DNA from: Haliclona indistincta
Taxonomy: Eukaryota; Porifera; Demospongiae; Haplosclerida; Chalinidae
Length of the DNA stretch: 64,000 bases
Direction: 5' to 3'
Assembly (NCBI GenBank): GCA_964017065.1
Contig: OZ024785.1
Location: 12,231,086-12,295,085, forward strand
Below are positions 43,850 to 54,280 of this stretch, piece after piece. Every line of letters starts with the position of its first letter. The first letter of the stretch is position 1. Below the pieces are notes generated by a model that had not been told where the DNA came from, did no database searches, and saw only the letters and a program-made list of their open reading frames with translations. Made by a program: the position numbers and the translations under genes.

Positions 43850-46690
43850 ATGCTTACTGTTGCAGTGGTCTTGCTGTTTAGTGTGCAGTGCTATGCACAA
43901 AACTTTGTCTGTGATCGATTACCTAACAGAAATGAGATTAGTGCTCCTGTGGCGGCACAACTTGAGTCAAGAAATTCTGGTAATACAGAGCCTCCCTCAG
44001 CTTTCAACATAACCTTCAACAGACCAGAACATTTCACTTGCCTTGCTGTACGTGGATTGAACCGTTATAGTCATGTGGCTGTAGCCTTGAACTACACAAC
44101 ACAGCTCTCAAACAGGAGCTATATTGTACAGTTTATACTGGAATGCAATGTAAATGGTACTTGGTCTCCCCTCATTGGGGATAATGTTATCATAAGGAAT
44201 GTTCCAAGTGAAGTGTTTGACCTGCCCACAAGCACCAGCTGCTCAACCTGCTTTTTTATTATCAACATCGTAAATCGACGTCGTCGACAATCATCAGCAA
44301 ACAGTGGATGTATGGGTGAGTAAATAGTGCAGTCTCTATCATAGAGTACAGAATTATAACTTTTCTTTTTTCTCAAGGCTGCCCATCACAGTGTAGCTCA
44401 ATTGGTGCTGGTCATTGTCTTGGTTCACTTCAATGCTGTCCATTCTTTGAATCAAATGGAACCTGCACTACCAATTGCAGTACACCCAACTTTGTTCCAA
44501 ACAATCGAACATTTGTGTGTGGTGAGTTGATTATAAATAGGCACATCCACTGATTTTTATATCAATTTGTATGACTGTAGAATGCCCACTAACTTGTTCA
44601 GTTGGTCAGTCGCCAAATGCAGAGTGCGCTGCATGTGAACCAACTCACATCTGTCTGACTGACAACCCATGTCAAAATGGTGCTACCTGTCGCATTAACA
44701 GCCGGAACAATTCTGACTACACCTGCATGTGTGCGAACGAGTACAGTGGACAAAACTGTGAAGGTATGCATATTACACATAATACACAGAAACAATAATG
44801 TGTATAGCCATAGATTCCTACAGTAGTTAGCTAGTTTTAGTCTCGAATGAAATCCAGGTCACAGTCCTTCATTCGAAGATTCAAAAGCATTTTTGGTCAC
44901 TATTCATTATTTAACACTTGGGTTCTTTGAAGTACACAGAGGAAGTGACTTGCTGCCAAAGGTTGTCTTGAGTTTATCAGAACCTTTCAATTTTAAATAT
45001 AAGCTTCCTTACAATCTGTCTGTACTGGAAATTCTACTGCATGATCTCATGCATGTTGCTTCCCTTTAGCTAACAACAGTGGCTGTAGTATAACATTTTT
45101 AACATAATGATTTCCACTTTCCGTCTGTAGATGTACTTTAATCATTTGTTTATGTTTACAGTTTGTGATGTGGCCTGTGGAACTGGAGAGATATTGGTCA
45201 AGAACTGTACCTGTGCTTTGATCAACATATGCTTGAGGGACATGCCTTGTGAAGATGGACAAACTTGTGTACTTGGGAGTCTTCCAACAGAATTTACATG
45301 CCTCCCTCAAGCAGCAGGTAATACTAACCTTCATGTTATTTTTGAATTTTCTATGCATGTGTAGCTATAGTGATTAATTCTGTCTTATTATTTAGCGATA
45401 GAAAGAATTCCTATGTGGGCAATTGCTGCTCTGGTTTTACTCCTTTTGCTACTAATCTTTTGCACTCTGGGATTTTTGATCGAAGTGGTCATTAGCAATT
45501 ACAGAATTTCTCGTCTTAAGAAAAAAAGTAAGTTCATTTACTGTCAATATGTTATGCATTACTGGCAAAATAATTATGATTTTTTTCTTTATTCTGATTC
45601 AGTTGACCCAATGACTGTGGAAGAAGTGATTGAGATGAGAGACGGAGGGCAAATGGACATGGACGATAATAATTATGAGGACACCATTGCAGTGCCATCA
45701 ACAGCAACTACTCAACAAAACAGAACAAACACTTTGGAAAACAATGAAGAAGAAGATCATGAATATTATGGTAACGTAGCCGTCTCATCACAAAGTGATA
45801 TCCAGTCACCTCAAAGAGAAGCAGAGGTTGATGGACATGGTGACCAAGTCTATGATCAGCCATTTATGAACAATACTGAGCCTCCAAGTGGTACTATACC
45901 ACCTCCTCAAGTCATTCTTAGTCGAGCCAAAACTAGTTCACTACCATCGGACATCAATTCCGAAAAACCATCAAAAAGACACACTTATGTAAATCTAGCA
46001 GTTGCTGAGGAAGATTTGCATGCCAGATCGTGTCAACAGCTTGAAAGAGCAAGATCACCAGATTACTATCTCACTTTATTGGACGAAAAAGCTCTTAAAC
46101 CTAGCTCTACAAATTCTTTACCAATTTCTCGTTCTTGCACTTTTGTTTCAACCAGGACAAGTGAAGGTGCTACTAGTAGATTGAAAGCAGACACCAGCGC
46201 AAGACCTGCATCAATTGTTCTCTCTCCTAATCCATCCTATGAAACTCACTTTCGACGATCACTTCAGGAAAGCCAAAAACCTAAAACTGCTCCCAAACCT
46301 CTTCACCTTAAAGTGAAGAAACCTGTCCACATAAATGGAGTCACACGAGGTCCAAACAAGTTTTCAAGCACCAAAGCAACTTCTAAAGCTTCTAAGAGTA
46401 CCAGTCAAAGTACTAGTCAGACATTGAGCAAGCCAGTTGCATACAGCATCGATACTAATGTTTCTACAACGAAAAGTCCCTCATACGAAAATCTTGAAGT
46501 ACAATCGACTAGGCATCCTGATAATAATTTTACTGATGAAGATGAAATTGAGCTCTCTCAAAACCCTTCTTATGAAAGCAGTGAGGTGTTGGACTTTTAC
46601 CGATCAACTGTTGGGAAAAGTAATGGTCTTCTCACAGCTGCTCCTGCTAACGAAAGAATTGAAATAGACGACTATGAAACATACGTGTGA
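43850..46690 (+). CDS. Single-pass receptor with GPCR-like N-terminal module, EGF domain and tyrosine-rich tail (722 aa)
   Basis: Six exons, all joined in phase 1: 43850-44315, 44378-44521, 44581-44763, 45162-45317, 45396-45527 and 45603-46690. The start is ATG 43850, giving the signal peptide MLTVAVVLLFSVQCYA. Exon 1 (residues to 155) has TCLAVRGLNRYSHVAVALNYT with the same spacing as the GPCR ectodomains upstream, and a basic RRRR site that could be cleaved by furin-type proteases. Exon 2 is cysteine-rich, exon 3 an EGF domain (CQNGATCRIN...CMCANEYSGQNC) and exon 4 a degenerate EGF. Exon 5 codes the membrane helix. The tail (about 360 aa) has NPSYE twice, SPSYEN, YxN motifs (YGNV, YVNL) and a C-terminal ETYV that could bind PDZ domains. 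A phosphotyrosine-signalling receptor is likely by motif content; the ligand is unknown. Confidence 0.85.
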
Positions 46691-47150
46691 TCATTATGCA
46701 CAAGTAAACTAAACTTTCTTTCAAAAATGTCACTTTTCGTCTTGTATTGTTTTTGCATAATTATTATGATGTACCGTTATAAAAGCAATCACACATATTT
46801 CTTGTTAAAGGCATGCAAGAACCAAGTGGAGTCATGTGATTCAACTCACGCTGTAATTAGTCTGCGGATTTGGTTCCCTGCATGCACATAGTACATGCTC
46901 TCTACATGCACACAGCACTCATGAGACGACTGTCTGAGCTTCAGACTTCCTCTCAAATCATGACTTATTATAGCCATGCATGTCTTGTGCATGATGATTA
47001 ACAATACCTTGTAAGGCACCATCACTAGTACAACGTACTTACTCCATTTCAGATATGTCTTATCAAAGATCTACTCACAATGACAGCGGCATGCATGATG
47101 CTATGATAAAGCTGCCTTTCTCAGCAGATCAGCTATAGTTGAAGCAAGAA
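46691..47150. other. Intergenic, no gene seen
   Basis: AT-rich sequence with short GCATGCA-type words. No AATAAA close to the stop at 46,690 and no clear promoter for the next gene are visible. Confidence 0.4.
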
Positions 47151-48689
47151 ATGGATCATAACATGCAGTGCAGCATTGCAGTCATTTTACTTATTGCTCT
47201 TCTGTGCACAACAGCTGATGCCAATAAAGATGGTGGTGTTGGCTGCCCCTCGACTGGTAAGATGCCTGGACCGAGAGCGTCTGGCAAATGTCCCTATCCA
47301 GTAGAAGACGAAACATGCCCAGTCACTCCATCCTACGAATCGCTGCAACAGAAAGGTGTTCTCTGGCCATGTCCAGTTTGGGAAAAGAGCAACGGAGGAG
47401 CGAACTACGGTAGTTGCACTCCCGGGTCGGGTCCGAATCCACTATGCAATTTTAACGCTGGCTCGTCGAATTTCGGTTGTTGCTGTCCTCTCGAAGGCTG
47501 CTATGCACCTCCAAAGTTCAACTGGATAATTGGTGTGTGTAAGGGATCTCAGTGTGGTGGCTACAACGGAGCGCCTTCTACTAAACAATATAAGAACATG
47601 GGATCGCAACTAGTTGTTAACTATGTCGCAACGTATCAGTGGAATACGGCTGAACGTAAGTGGCATCTCGTGGAGGATTCATCTTTCAATACGAACGGAT
47701 CAAAACCGGCTTACGACACTATCAAACCATATGGTGGACTCAGCCAGAATGATGCATGGATGAACCCGCAGCCTGGAGGAGCAGCAGCTTGGACTTATGG
47801 ATATTACCCAGCTGGAGTCCCAGGGGCTGGACCCCCAGGAATGATGTTTGTACTATCAGTAGAAAGTGTGTGGAATATTGCATGGTACATGCTCAATCAG
47901 GTCAATCTGGACAAGGGACCAGCTGTCTCTTATCCTAATTCAGGATGTAAAGATGGAAACAGCAACTGCTGGGCTTCTGGTAATTCTGGTGAGATTGATT
48001 TCCTGGAGTCAGCATGGACAGTGAATGCTGGAGCTACTGATGAATATCGGCGTCTCTATTCCACTCAATGGAATCAAGTTGGTCGATCATTTGTGGGTGA
48101 CATGGGATCAACATGCAATGCCGATGGTGGATGGTTTAATGATCAGGTTGCCAGCAACAATTATTTCCTTGGCACCAAGCCCAACAAACCAGAACCTTAT
48201 GTCTATGCTGCTGTTGTAGACAAAGTTGGTACATTTATTTATCGTATGCCCTCAGCTAGTGTTGATAAACTATGGCCTGGATTATCGAGAAAAACTGCTG
48301 CTTGCACTTTAGATGCTCGGCCCACAGAAATGCCTCAGAACAGCGGTCCACCGTGTCGTGATGATGCACCTTACTGTGCTTTGTTTCTTCCTAACTGTCA
48401 AGCTAGTGAGTGGGGTGGAGCGTCAGCTGGTCACCAAGGAGGTTCCAATCAAGGCTGCAAAGTGAATGGACAGCAAGGCTGGTGTAAGAACTGGTGGACA
48501 TGGTTTGACAACACTGGACAATGGCTATGGCCGGCCAATGGTAGGAAGAGCAGGGTGCAGTACCAGGCTCCAGCTAGTGTTGTAGAAATGCCTTGGAACT
48601 ATGAAATGGAGAGCTATAAAGTAGACTGGTCTGATAAACCAGAGTACAGTGGTGGATGCTGTGTACATAACAAAGGACATTGTCCATAG
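47151..48689 (+). CDS. Secreted, intronless, GH16/GH7-like protein with ExDxxE motif (512 aa)
   Basis: One exon. The first real ATG is 47151; 47163 (MQCSIAVILLIALL) gives an equally good signal peptide. The mature protein is rich in Cys, Trp, Gly and Asn. Near its middle it has GEIDFLESAW, with E281, D283 and E286 spaced as in the ExDxxE catalytic signature of clan GH-B (GH16 laminarinases and GH7 cellulases). A beta-jelly-roll glycan-acting enzyme or lectin is therefore plausible, but I do not recognise the whole protein and place it in no family with certainty. Lack of introns among intron-rich neighbours could mean retroposition or horizontal acquisition. It stands alone on the plus strand between two receptor-type genes. 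Confidence 0.65.
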   Translation: MDHNMQCSIAVILLIALLCTTADANKDGGVGCPSTGKMPGPRASGKCPYPVEDETCPVTPSYESLQQKGVLWPCPVWEKSNGGANYGSCTPGSGPNPLCNFNAGSSNFGCCCPLEGCYAPPKFNWIIGVCKGSQCGGYNGAPSTKQYKNMGSQLVVNYVATYQWNTAERKWHLVEDSSFNTNGSKPAYDTIKPYGGLSQNDAWMNPQPGGAAAWTYGYYPAGVPGAGPPGMMFVLSVESVWNIAWYMLNQVNLDKGPAVSYPNSGCKDGNSNCWASGNSGEIDFLESAWTVNAGATDEYRRLYSTQWNQVGRSFVGDMGSTCNADGGWFNDQVASNNYFLGTKPNKPEPYVYAAVVDKVGTFIYRMPSASVDKLWPGLSRKTAACTLDARPTEMPQNSGPPCRDDAPYCALFLPNCQASEWGGASAGHQGGSNQGCKVNGQQGWCKNWWTWFDNTGQWLWPANGRKSRVQYQAPASVVEMPWNYEMESYKVDWSDKPEYSGGCCVHNKGHCP

Positions 48690-48850
48690 TTAAAATATAT
48701 TGTTGGAATTCATATTTTGTGTGTGTAAAATGTGTTACAATAACAATGTGTTACAATTCATACTATAAATTGCATGACAATCCATGACAGCTACAGTTTA
48801 TACGTACACAGCTTGCTTGCGTCAAGTGTATTTTGTATTAGCTATTCTCA

Positions 48851-50321
48851 ATGGATGATGCCGGTGGTTCAGCACTTGTACCATATCCGTGTGAAGTCCC
48901 TACTTGTGATATAGCTAAATACATCACTGTCATTGCTGTACTTGGAGCATTAGTGCTGGTGTTGGCTGGCTACTCTATCTTCATCACCTACTCCTATGGA
49001 AGAATAAAGAATGTAGTGAAACAGCTAAGACAACAATACATAGGTAAGACAAATTACTACGCCTGCTAAAAGAACGTGATTCAACAATCAAATTTTTTGA
49101 TTACATATACAATAGCTATTAATTTTTTATGACTATCAATAATTTTGCACTTGACAGATAGAGAACAATAACTGCTATATAAATATTATGACAAGAATAA
49201 GTGTATAGGTTATATCCCGCGTTAGCAGGATATATGACCCGTTATAACCCGCGGGAAAGGGTGCGCTTCTGAGACTTTACGAGAGCTCTAGTTTAGCCCT
49301 TTCCTGAGGGTTATAACAGGTCATACGTCTCGTCAACATGTGATATAACTTACTTGTACCATGCTAAAGACTGTTCTGATCTTGGACATGTGACGCGGAG
49401 GGAAATATGACCCGTTATATCCCTCAAATAGCGGTCAGAATAGACTTAGTATGGTATATAATTAAATTAATGTCCTCAGACAATAATTTATTACATTGGA
49501 CATGCACTAATGTACTATAATTGATTAAGGCATTTGGTGAACTCCTTTTCTCATATATAGGTGCTCCACCTCAGTTGACAAAAGAACATCAGAAATTTAC
49601 CAGCGATAGTGATGAACAACGTGTCAACAGAAGCTATGAAAACTGTCATGTAGTTGTAAATCCTGGCATAGACATACCACTAACAGAGAGCACTAGGTGT
49701 GATGATCGCGATATTAGTGGTAGCTATTCATACCCTAATGTGGATGGATGGAACAGTATTAAGAAAGCAGAAACTAGTTTTACAGAAAATTTGGAGCCAC
49801 AAGTGTATAATGAAGCTAAACAAGAGGAGTGTGACCAGAATCGTCCAACACAATCTATACCAAGTGACTCTGAAACAAGGGTAACATCAGAAATAACTGA
49901 TTCACTCAAACATTCAAATATGCCCGATTTATTGAATCAAACCCAAACAATTGAAAAAGACTATGTGAGTAACCCTACACTAACTGCAACTACTGATCAA
50001 GAGCCTCTGGAAACAACAGAAATGTGTCGAGTTGCCTCTCTACCATGTCACTCGAGAGAAAGTCATCAATGTGATGCTGAGAAACGTATAACAATGTCGC
50101 TAGCGTTAACTAGTTCTGGCAAGGATCGCAGCACCAGCAGAGATGATAACACACCGACTAATATCAAGCTATCTAAGAATCCCTCCTATGAACTGCTAAG
50201 ATTTAGTTCATCACCTCCTACAGGAGCCGATGAAGCTCGTTTCTGTCATGTTGCAAATGATGAGGATGGTCTGATGGTACTAACACTTAATCCTTCATAT
50301 GAAACATTCAATAAAGACTAA
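48851..50321 (+). CDS. Small-array gene 1: single-pass protein with NPSYE tail motifs (317 aa)
   Basis: Two exons (48851-49043 and 49561-50321) joined in phase 1. There is no signal peptide: about 20 outer residues (MDDAGGSALVPYPCEVPTC), one helix (ITVIAVLGALVLVLAGYSIF), a short basic stretch, and a 255-aa acidic/Ser-rich tail. The tail has LSKNPSYELL and LTLNPSYETF, matching LSPNPSYET and LSQNPSYES in the EGF receptor upstream, plus NRSYEN. NPxY motifs recruit PTB-domain proteins or clathrin adaptors, and phosphorylated YE sites recruit SH2 domains, in known systems. Gene structure and helix resemble the four smaller genes that follow. It is likely a transmembrane adaptor or receptor subunit; no homolog is recognised. 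Confidence 0.75.
49205..49435. mobile_element. MITE-like repeat in the intron of array gene 1
   Basis: GGTTATATCCCGCGTTAGCA at the left and ACCCGTTATATCCCTCAAAT at the right, with internal mirrored blocks (AACCCGCGGGAAAGGG and CCCTTTCCTGAGGGTT), suggest a non-autonomous element. Borders are approximate. Confidence 0.5.
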
Positions 50322-50955
50322 TGTATAACTACATACTATTATGCCTAGTACAAGCTATAACAGTCACACGAACCTGTTGTTCGAGTCTTTTTAGGTCTTC
50401 TCCTTGCCAAGCAGCCATGTTGCATTGAGTAACCCCGAAAGAATGATTTCGAATGCTCTTAGAATAATTATTGTGTAACACATTACAGCTTCATAAAAAA
50501 ATCAACTTCATAAATTCATAAAAAATTAGTACCTAGCTCAAGTACTAAATGTAACATACCTTTCCTGTAACATGCACATACACAGACACATGTACAATAA
50601 TAATTATCAAGCGATTGTATTCATTTCAAAATGCCCATAGAAAATTGTGATAGTTTTCAGTCTGTGTACCTTTCAATCAATGCAAATTTGTCTAGATTTT
50701 CTATGCAAAATGGCCATTTTTGTCCTTGTTTGCAGTTCAACGATGCATTTTATGACTACATGAAAATTTTGATTTCATCTTCCAGTTTTGTATTCTAAAT
50801 TTCAATTTATAATAATTTATTGAAAGGTACACTGACCACGTGTTCGACAGTACAACACACAAATCTTGAAAGAGATGCAGTTTACCAAAGATTTACTCAT
50901 GCTGAATCTCAAAAGGTCAACAATAATCAATGCCGTTTGAACACTATAGCATACG
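50322..50955. other. Intergenic, AT-rich
   Basis: I see no gene. TATA-type promoter sequence for the next gene begins at 50956. Confidence 0.4.
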
Positions 50956-50963
50956 TATATAAG
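50956..50963 (+). promoter_or_regulatory. TATA box of array gene 2
   Basis: TATATAAG stands 43 bases before the ATG at 50999. A TTTACAGT initiator-like word lies near 50,981-50,988. Confidence 0.6.
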
Positions 50964-50998
50964 CACACTTTATACTCAAGCTTTACAGTGGGTTTAAG

Positions 50999-51446
50999 AT
51001 GTCTGATTGTGCCAGTAATCCTATCATCATTACTTTTCCTATCATTGCTGTTGTTATAGCAACCTTGGTTGTACTATCAGTGTTCCTAGCAGGCTATGGG
51101 GTCGTGATCACCTTCTGCTATCATAGGAACAAAAAGTGTCTGTTGAAGCTGAAAAGAACATTAAATGGTAAGAATACGAGAGTTTTACAAATAATGTATT
51201 TATGCGTATGTTATAGTAAGCACTGAGTGTAGACAAAGCAAAAGATACACGATGGAGCTAAGCAATGCTGACTATTCCTCATGGAGTGAACAGCGGAGAA
51301 TGAAATCCCATCATAAGCCTCAGATGCAAGATGAACCATACTACATCACTCCTAATATTATTGGCAAGACTGAGTACCAGGCTTTATCAATGACTACCAT
51401 AAATGCTGACGGTCATGAATATGCCACACCCTACATACGTCACTAG
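50999..51446 (+). CDS. Small-array gene 2: single-pass protein with EYQALS motif (132 aa)
   Basis: Exons 50999-51167 and 51217-51446, phase 1. A short outer end (MSDCASNP) precedes one helix (IIAVVIATLVVLSVFLAGYG), then VITFCYHRNKK and a coiled, basic stretch. The tail has YYITPNIIGKTEYQALSMTT and ends HEYATPYIRH. TEYQAL fits a TxYxxL tyrosine motif close to ITIM/ITSM. At the place where genes 3 and 5 have ITPYATVG or ITPYAIVG, this one reads ITPNIIGK, so that tyrosine is lost. A role in tyrosine signalling is inferred from motifs only. Confidence 0.72.
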
Positions 51447-51666
51447 CTGTATGTACACAGACCTCTGAAACTCAGTAAAAACAGCAGATGTAGCATGCAA
51501 TATCAGCGCTATTAAAAGACAAGCAACATGCAAGATTCATATATGGAAATAATTGTTTACTTTATTTAATACAGACAATATTGATAAGGTTGATATGCAC
51601 CACCTTGTATACAAAACATGTTTTTGTCTAACATAGTTGCACAACAGTGCAGTGTGCAGCTAAACG

Positions 51667-52135
51667 ATGGCTTATTTCAGTGGTCCTCTCATAGTTTCTG
51701 TGATAGCAGGACTGACTATAATACTAGTGTGTAGTCTAGCAACCTATGGAATAGTGATCACCATCTTTTATCAAAAGTTAAAAAAATCTGTTGATGGTAA
51801 GTTATGCTTAATCAAGCTTTAAAAACCTATAATTCTTCTTTACAGTTTTAAAGAAGGATTTAAGCAAGCTTAAGCAAGCTTTGAACTCAGCAGTAGTGCC
51901 GCTAAAACATCAGGCTAGCACAGAAGAACTTCCTGTCATCCCAGAAGATTCTCGAGCTGAACTAGATAGCATCACTCCATATGCTACGGTTGGTATCTAC
52001 CATACAGTAACTATTGAAGGCAATGAACAGTACCAGGCTCTGTCAATGAACACCATGGATCCAAGAGGAACCACGTATATGAACACACTTATATCACATG
52101 ATTCACATCATACATTAAATAATACCCTGTACTAG
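51667..52135 (+). CDS. Small-array gene 3: single-pass protein with paired tyrosine motifs (139 aa)
   Basis: Exons 51667-51796 and 51846-52135, phase 1. The outer end is only MAYFSGP. The helix is LIVSVIAGLTIILVCSLATY, followed by GIVITIFYQKLKK. The tail has ITPYATVGIYHTV and then NEQYQALSMNT, plus TTYMNTL (a YxN, Grb2-type site). TPYATV matches the ITSM pattern TxYxx[VI]. Outside animals with known immune receptors such paired motifs have no set meaning, so function is open. The exon plan and the words YGI.IT.FY and EYQALS tie it to its neighbours. Confidence 0.75.
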
Positions 52136-52548
52136 CTCATGCAGGGGTACTAAGGGTAACAGTTATTGTCCTTATAAATAGTGAGTTATTGTTATCATTT
52201 TAAGTATGTAGCAAACTAGCTTTTGAGTGAAATTGTCTTATTGCTAACTGTTGACACTCCGTGTATGCAGTGTCGCAAGATGCTCTTCAAAGTGCACTGT
52301 ACATACATAGTCATGTATATCTACTGATAGTCAAAGCTTATTTAGTGAAGGACTAATTGATCATTCATGTACACAATCAAATGTTTATTCAAATATAACA
52401 CATTGTTGATAATCACAAAGTTCGTGAAGAAGTAAACATGTTTTATTGTGATTGTACTGTAATTATTATAATAATTTGCTGTATACAATGGTTATACAGA
52501 CTCTTTATAGTTCATCACAGCTTTGCATGTCACTTTCTTGCTTTAATA

Positions 52549-53186
52549 ATGCCTGACTCTTTCAGTACACCAGTTGTCTTATCTGTGATAATAGGACTAG
52601 TGATACTAGTTGGTATTCTAGCTATCTATGGAATCACGATCACTATCTTTTATCAACGAAATAAACATTGCTTCCAGCAGTTGAAAGAAGATATAAATAG
52701 TAAGTGTGATATTATTTTTGTCTGCTGTGTGTGCTAGATAACACTAGTTGTGCTTTTAAAATAATTATTAGTAAAACCAGCATCATGCAGTTTTTATTGG
52801 TAGTAGCACTCCCAGACATGCACTTCGATACTTTGTTGACGAGAATAGTAATTTTTGATAGAAAGGTCAACTTCACAGAGAAGAGGTGGTTGATGCATGC
52901 TGACTACATTTTAATTCTGTTGTTTCAATTTCAGAAGCTGCCGAGATAGTGAGGTGCATGGATATCACATCATTGTTGTTATTGTACATACTTGTCAGAC
53001 AATGGTGTTTACTTTTATGCAGTTATCAAGGGAAGTGTAGGCAAGCAAACTACTGCAACTGTGAAACATGATACTCAGAACAGCTCACAGCGACAGACAG
53101 TTACTGCTCATAGAGATCGTGATGAAGAAAGCACCATCAGTCCATACGCCACAGTTGGTATACATGATGTCATGCACTACAGATGA
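52549..53186 (+). CDS. Small-array gene 4: single-pass protein with one tyrosine motif (104 aa)
   Basis: Exons 52549-52699 and 53023-53186, phase 1. The outer end is MPDSFSTPV, with one helix (LSVIIGLVILVGILAIYGI), then TITIFYQRNKH. The tail has ISPYATVGIHDV and stops soon after at HYR. Sequence past the stop (GAAGAACCCATCTCATGC) may be a decayed form of the second motif seen in genes 3 and 5, so the tail may have been cut short by a frameshift. The first exon resembles gene 3 most. Confidence 0.68.
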
Positions 53187-53471
53187 AGAACCCATCTCAT
53201 GCAGCTGGCTAGGTCGTAACAATGGTCCCCAACTAAGGTCCCCAACAAAGGATATGGACAAGTTATTATTTCAGCTCTCAGTGTATGTAGACTCCGTCAT
53301 TGTGCAATACAAACACGAACACACAGTGTTATTTTTCCTACTACAATGAGGCTTGATGTAGTATATACTACTACAACATATCTACATGATAGTGTGTATA
53401 TGGTTATGCAGTTGGTTTCAGTATTAAAAAAAAGAGTATAGATGCTCGGACGTCTCATAGACTAGAGTTGA

Positions 53472-54085
53472 ATGGCAACCAATAATGACTGTTCCCGCAG
53501 TAATTCTATCTTCATTGGTGTGATAGTATGGCTAATACTGACTGTGCTAATTCTAACAATTTACGGTAGTGTGATCTCTTACTTCTATCGGAAAATAAGA
53601 AATAACTTTCTTCAGTTGAAACAAGACTTGAATAGTAAGTTTACTCTGTGAGACAGAATAACAGCAATGCATGTAGATGTATGCTAGCATGTTTAATATT
53701 TGGTCTCAGGCATCGATTTAGACTCAAGACTGATGAATATGATAATTATGTCAAGTGTACTGATGCATGAGCTAGAATAATTATGTATTGACCAATTCCT
53801 ACAACTACATATAATTATGGGTATGCCAATGCAGTGATCAAGAAAAATATATCGAAGAAACGTACATCAGCAGCTGGACAGCTCATCAAGAATCAGGATG
53901 ACCCAGAAGCTCTAGACGAAGCTGAATTCATAACTCCATATGCAATAGTTGGTATCGAGGATGTGCATACTGTTGGTATCGAGGATGTGCATACCACAAC
54001 TGCTGACAGCAGTGAATACCAAGCTCTGTCATCTGATGCTTTGAATCCAGACAGTGACTATGAAATTGAACACGATTATTACTAA
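53472..54085 (+). CDS. Small-array gene 5: single-pass protein with paired tyrosine motifs (137 aa)
   Basis: Exons 53472-53634 and 53835-54085, phase 1; the junction creates the Met in LNMIKKN. The outer end is MATNNDCSRSNS, then a helix (IFIGVIVWLILTVLILTIYG) and VISYFYRKIRNN. The tail has ITPYAIVGIEDVHT, with VGIEDVHT duplicated in tandem (24 bp), then SSEYQALSSDA and a C-terminus DYEIEHDYY. SEYQAL fits the ITIM pattern SxYxxL and TPYAIV the ITSM pattern. It is the last gene of the array. The kinase gene on the other strand ends 196 bases further on, so the two genes converge. Confidence 0.75.
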
Positions 54086-54263
54086 AAAGTGTTATTCAAC
54101 AGTTGTAAAATACAATAGTAGTCAAAAATGTTTACACACATCAGAAACAAAAAAAATCATTTTCTAGCTGTATCTCTACGAATACTGAACTAAAATATAC
54201 ATTCTGCATAAAACATTGACAGTCAGAGAGACTGGAGTTTGGAACCAGTTGAATGAAGTTAGC

Positions 54264-54269
54264 TTTATT
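54264..54269 (-). terminator. Polyadenylation signal of the diacylglycerol kinase gene
   Basis: AATAAA on the minus strand, 12 bases beyond the stop codon at 54281. Confidence 0.7.
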
Positions 54270-54280
54270 GCGACAGTGTC

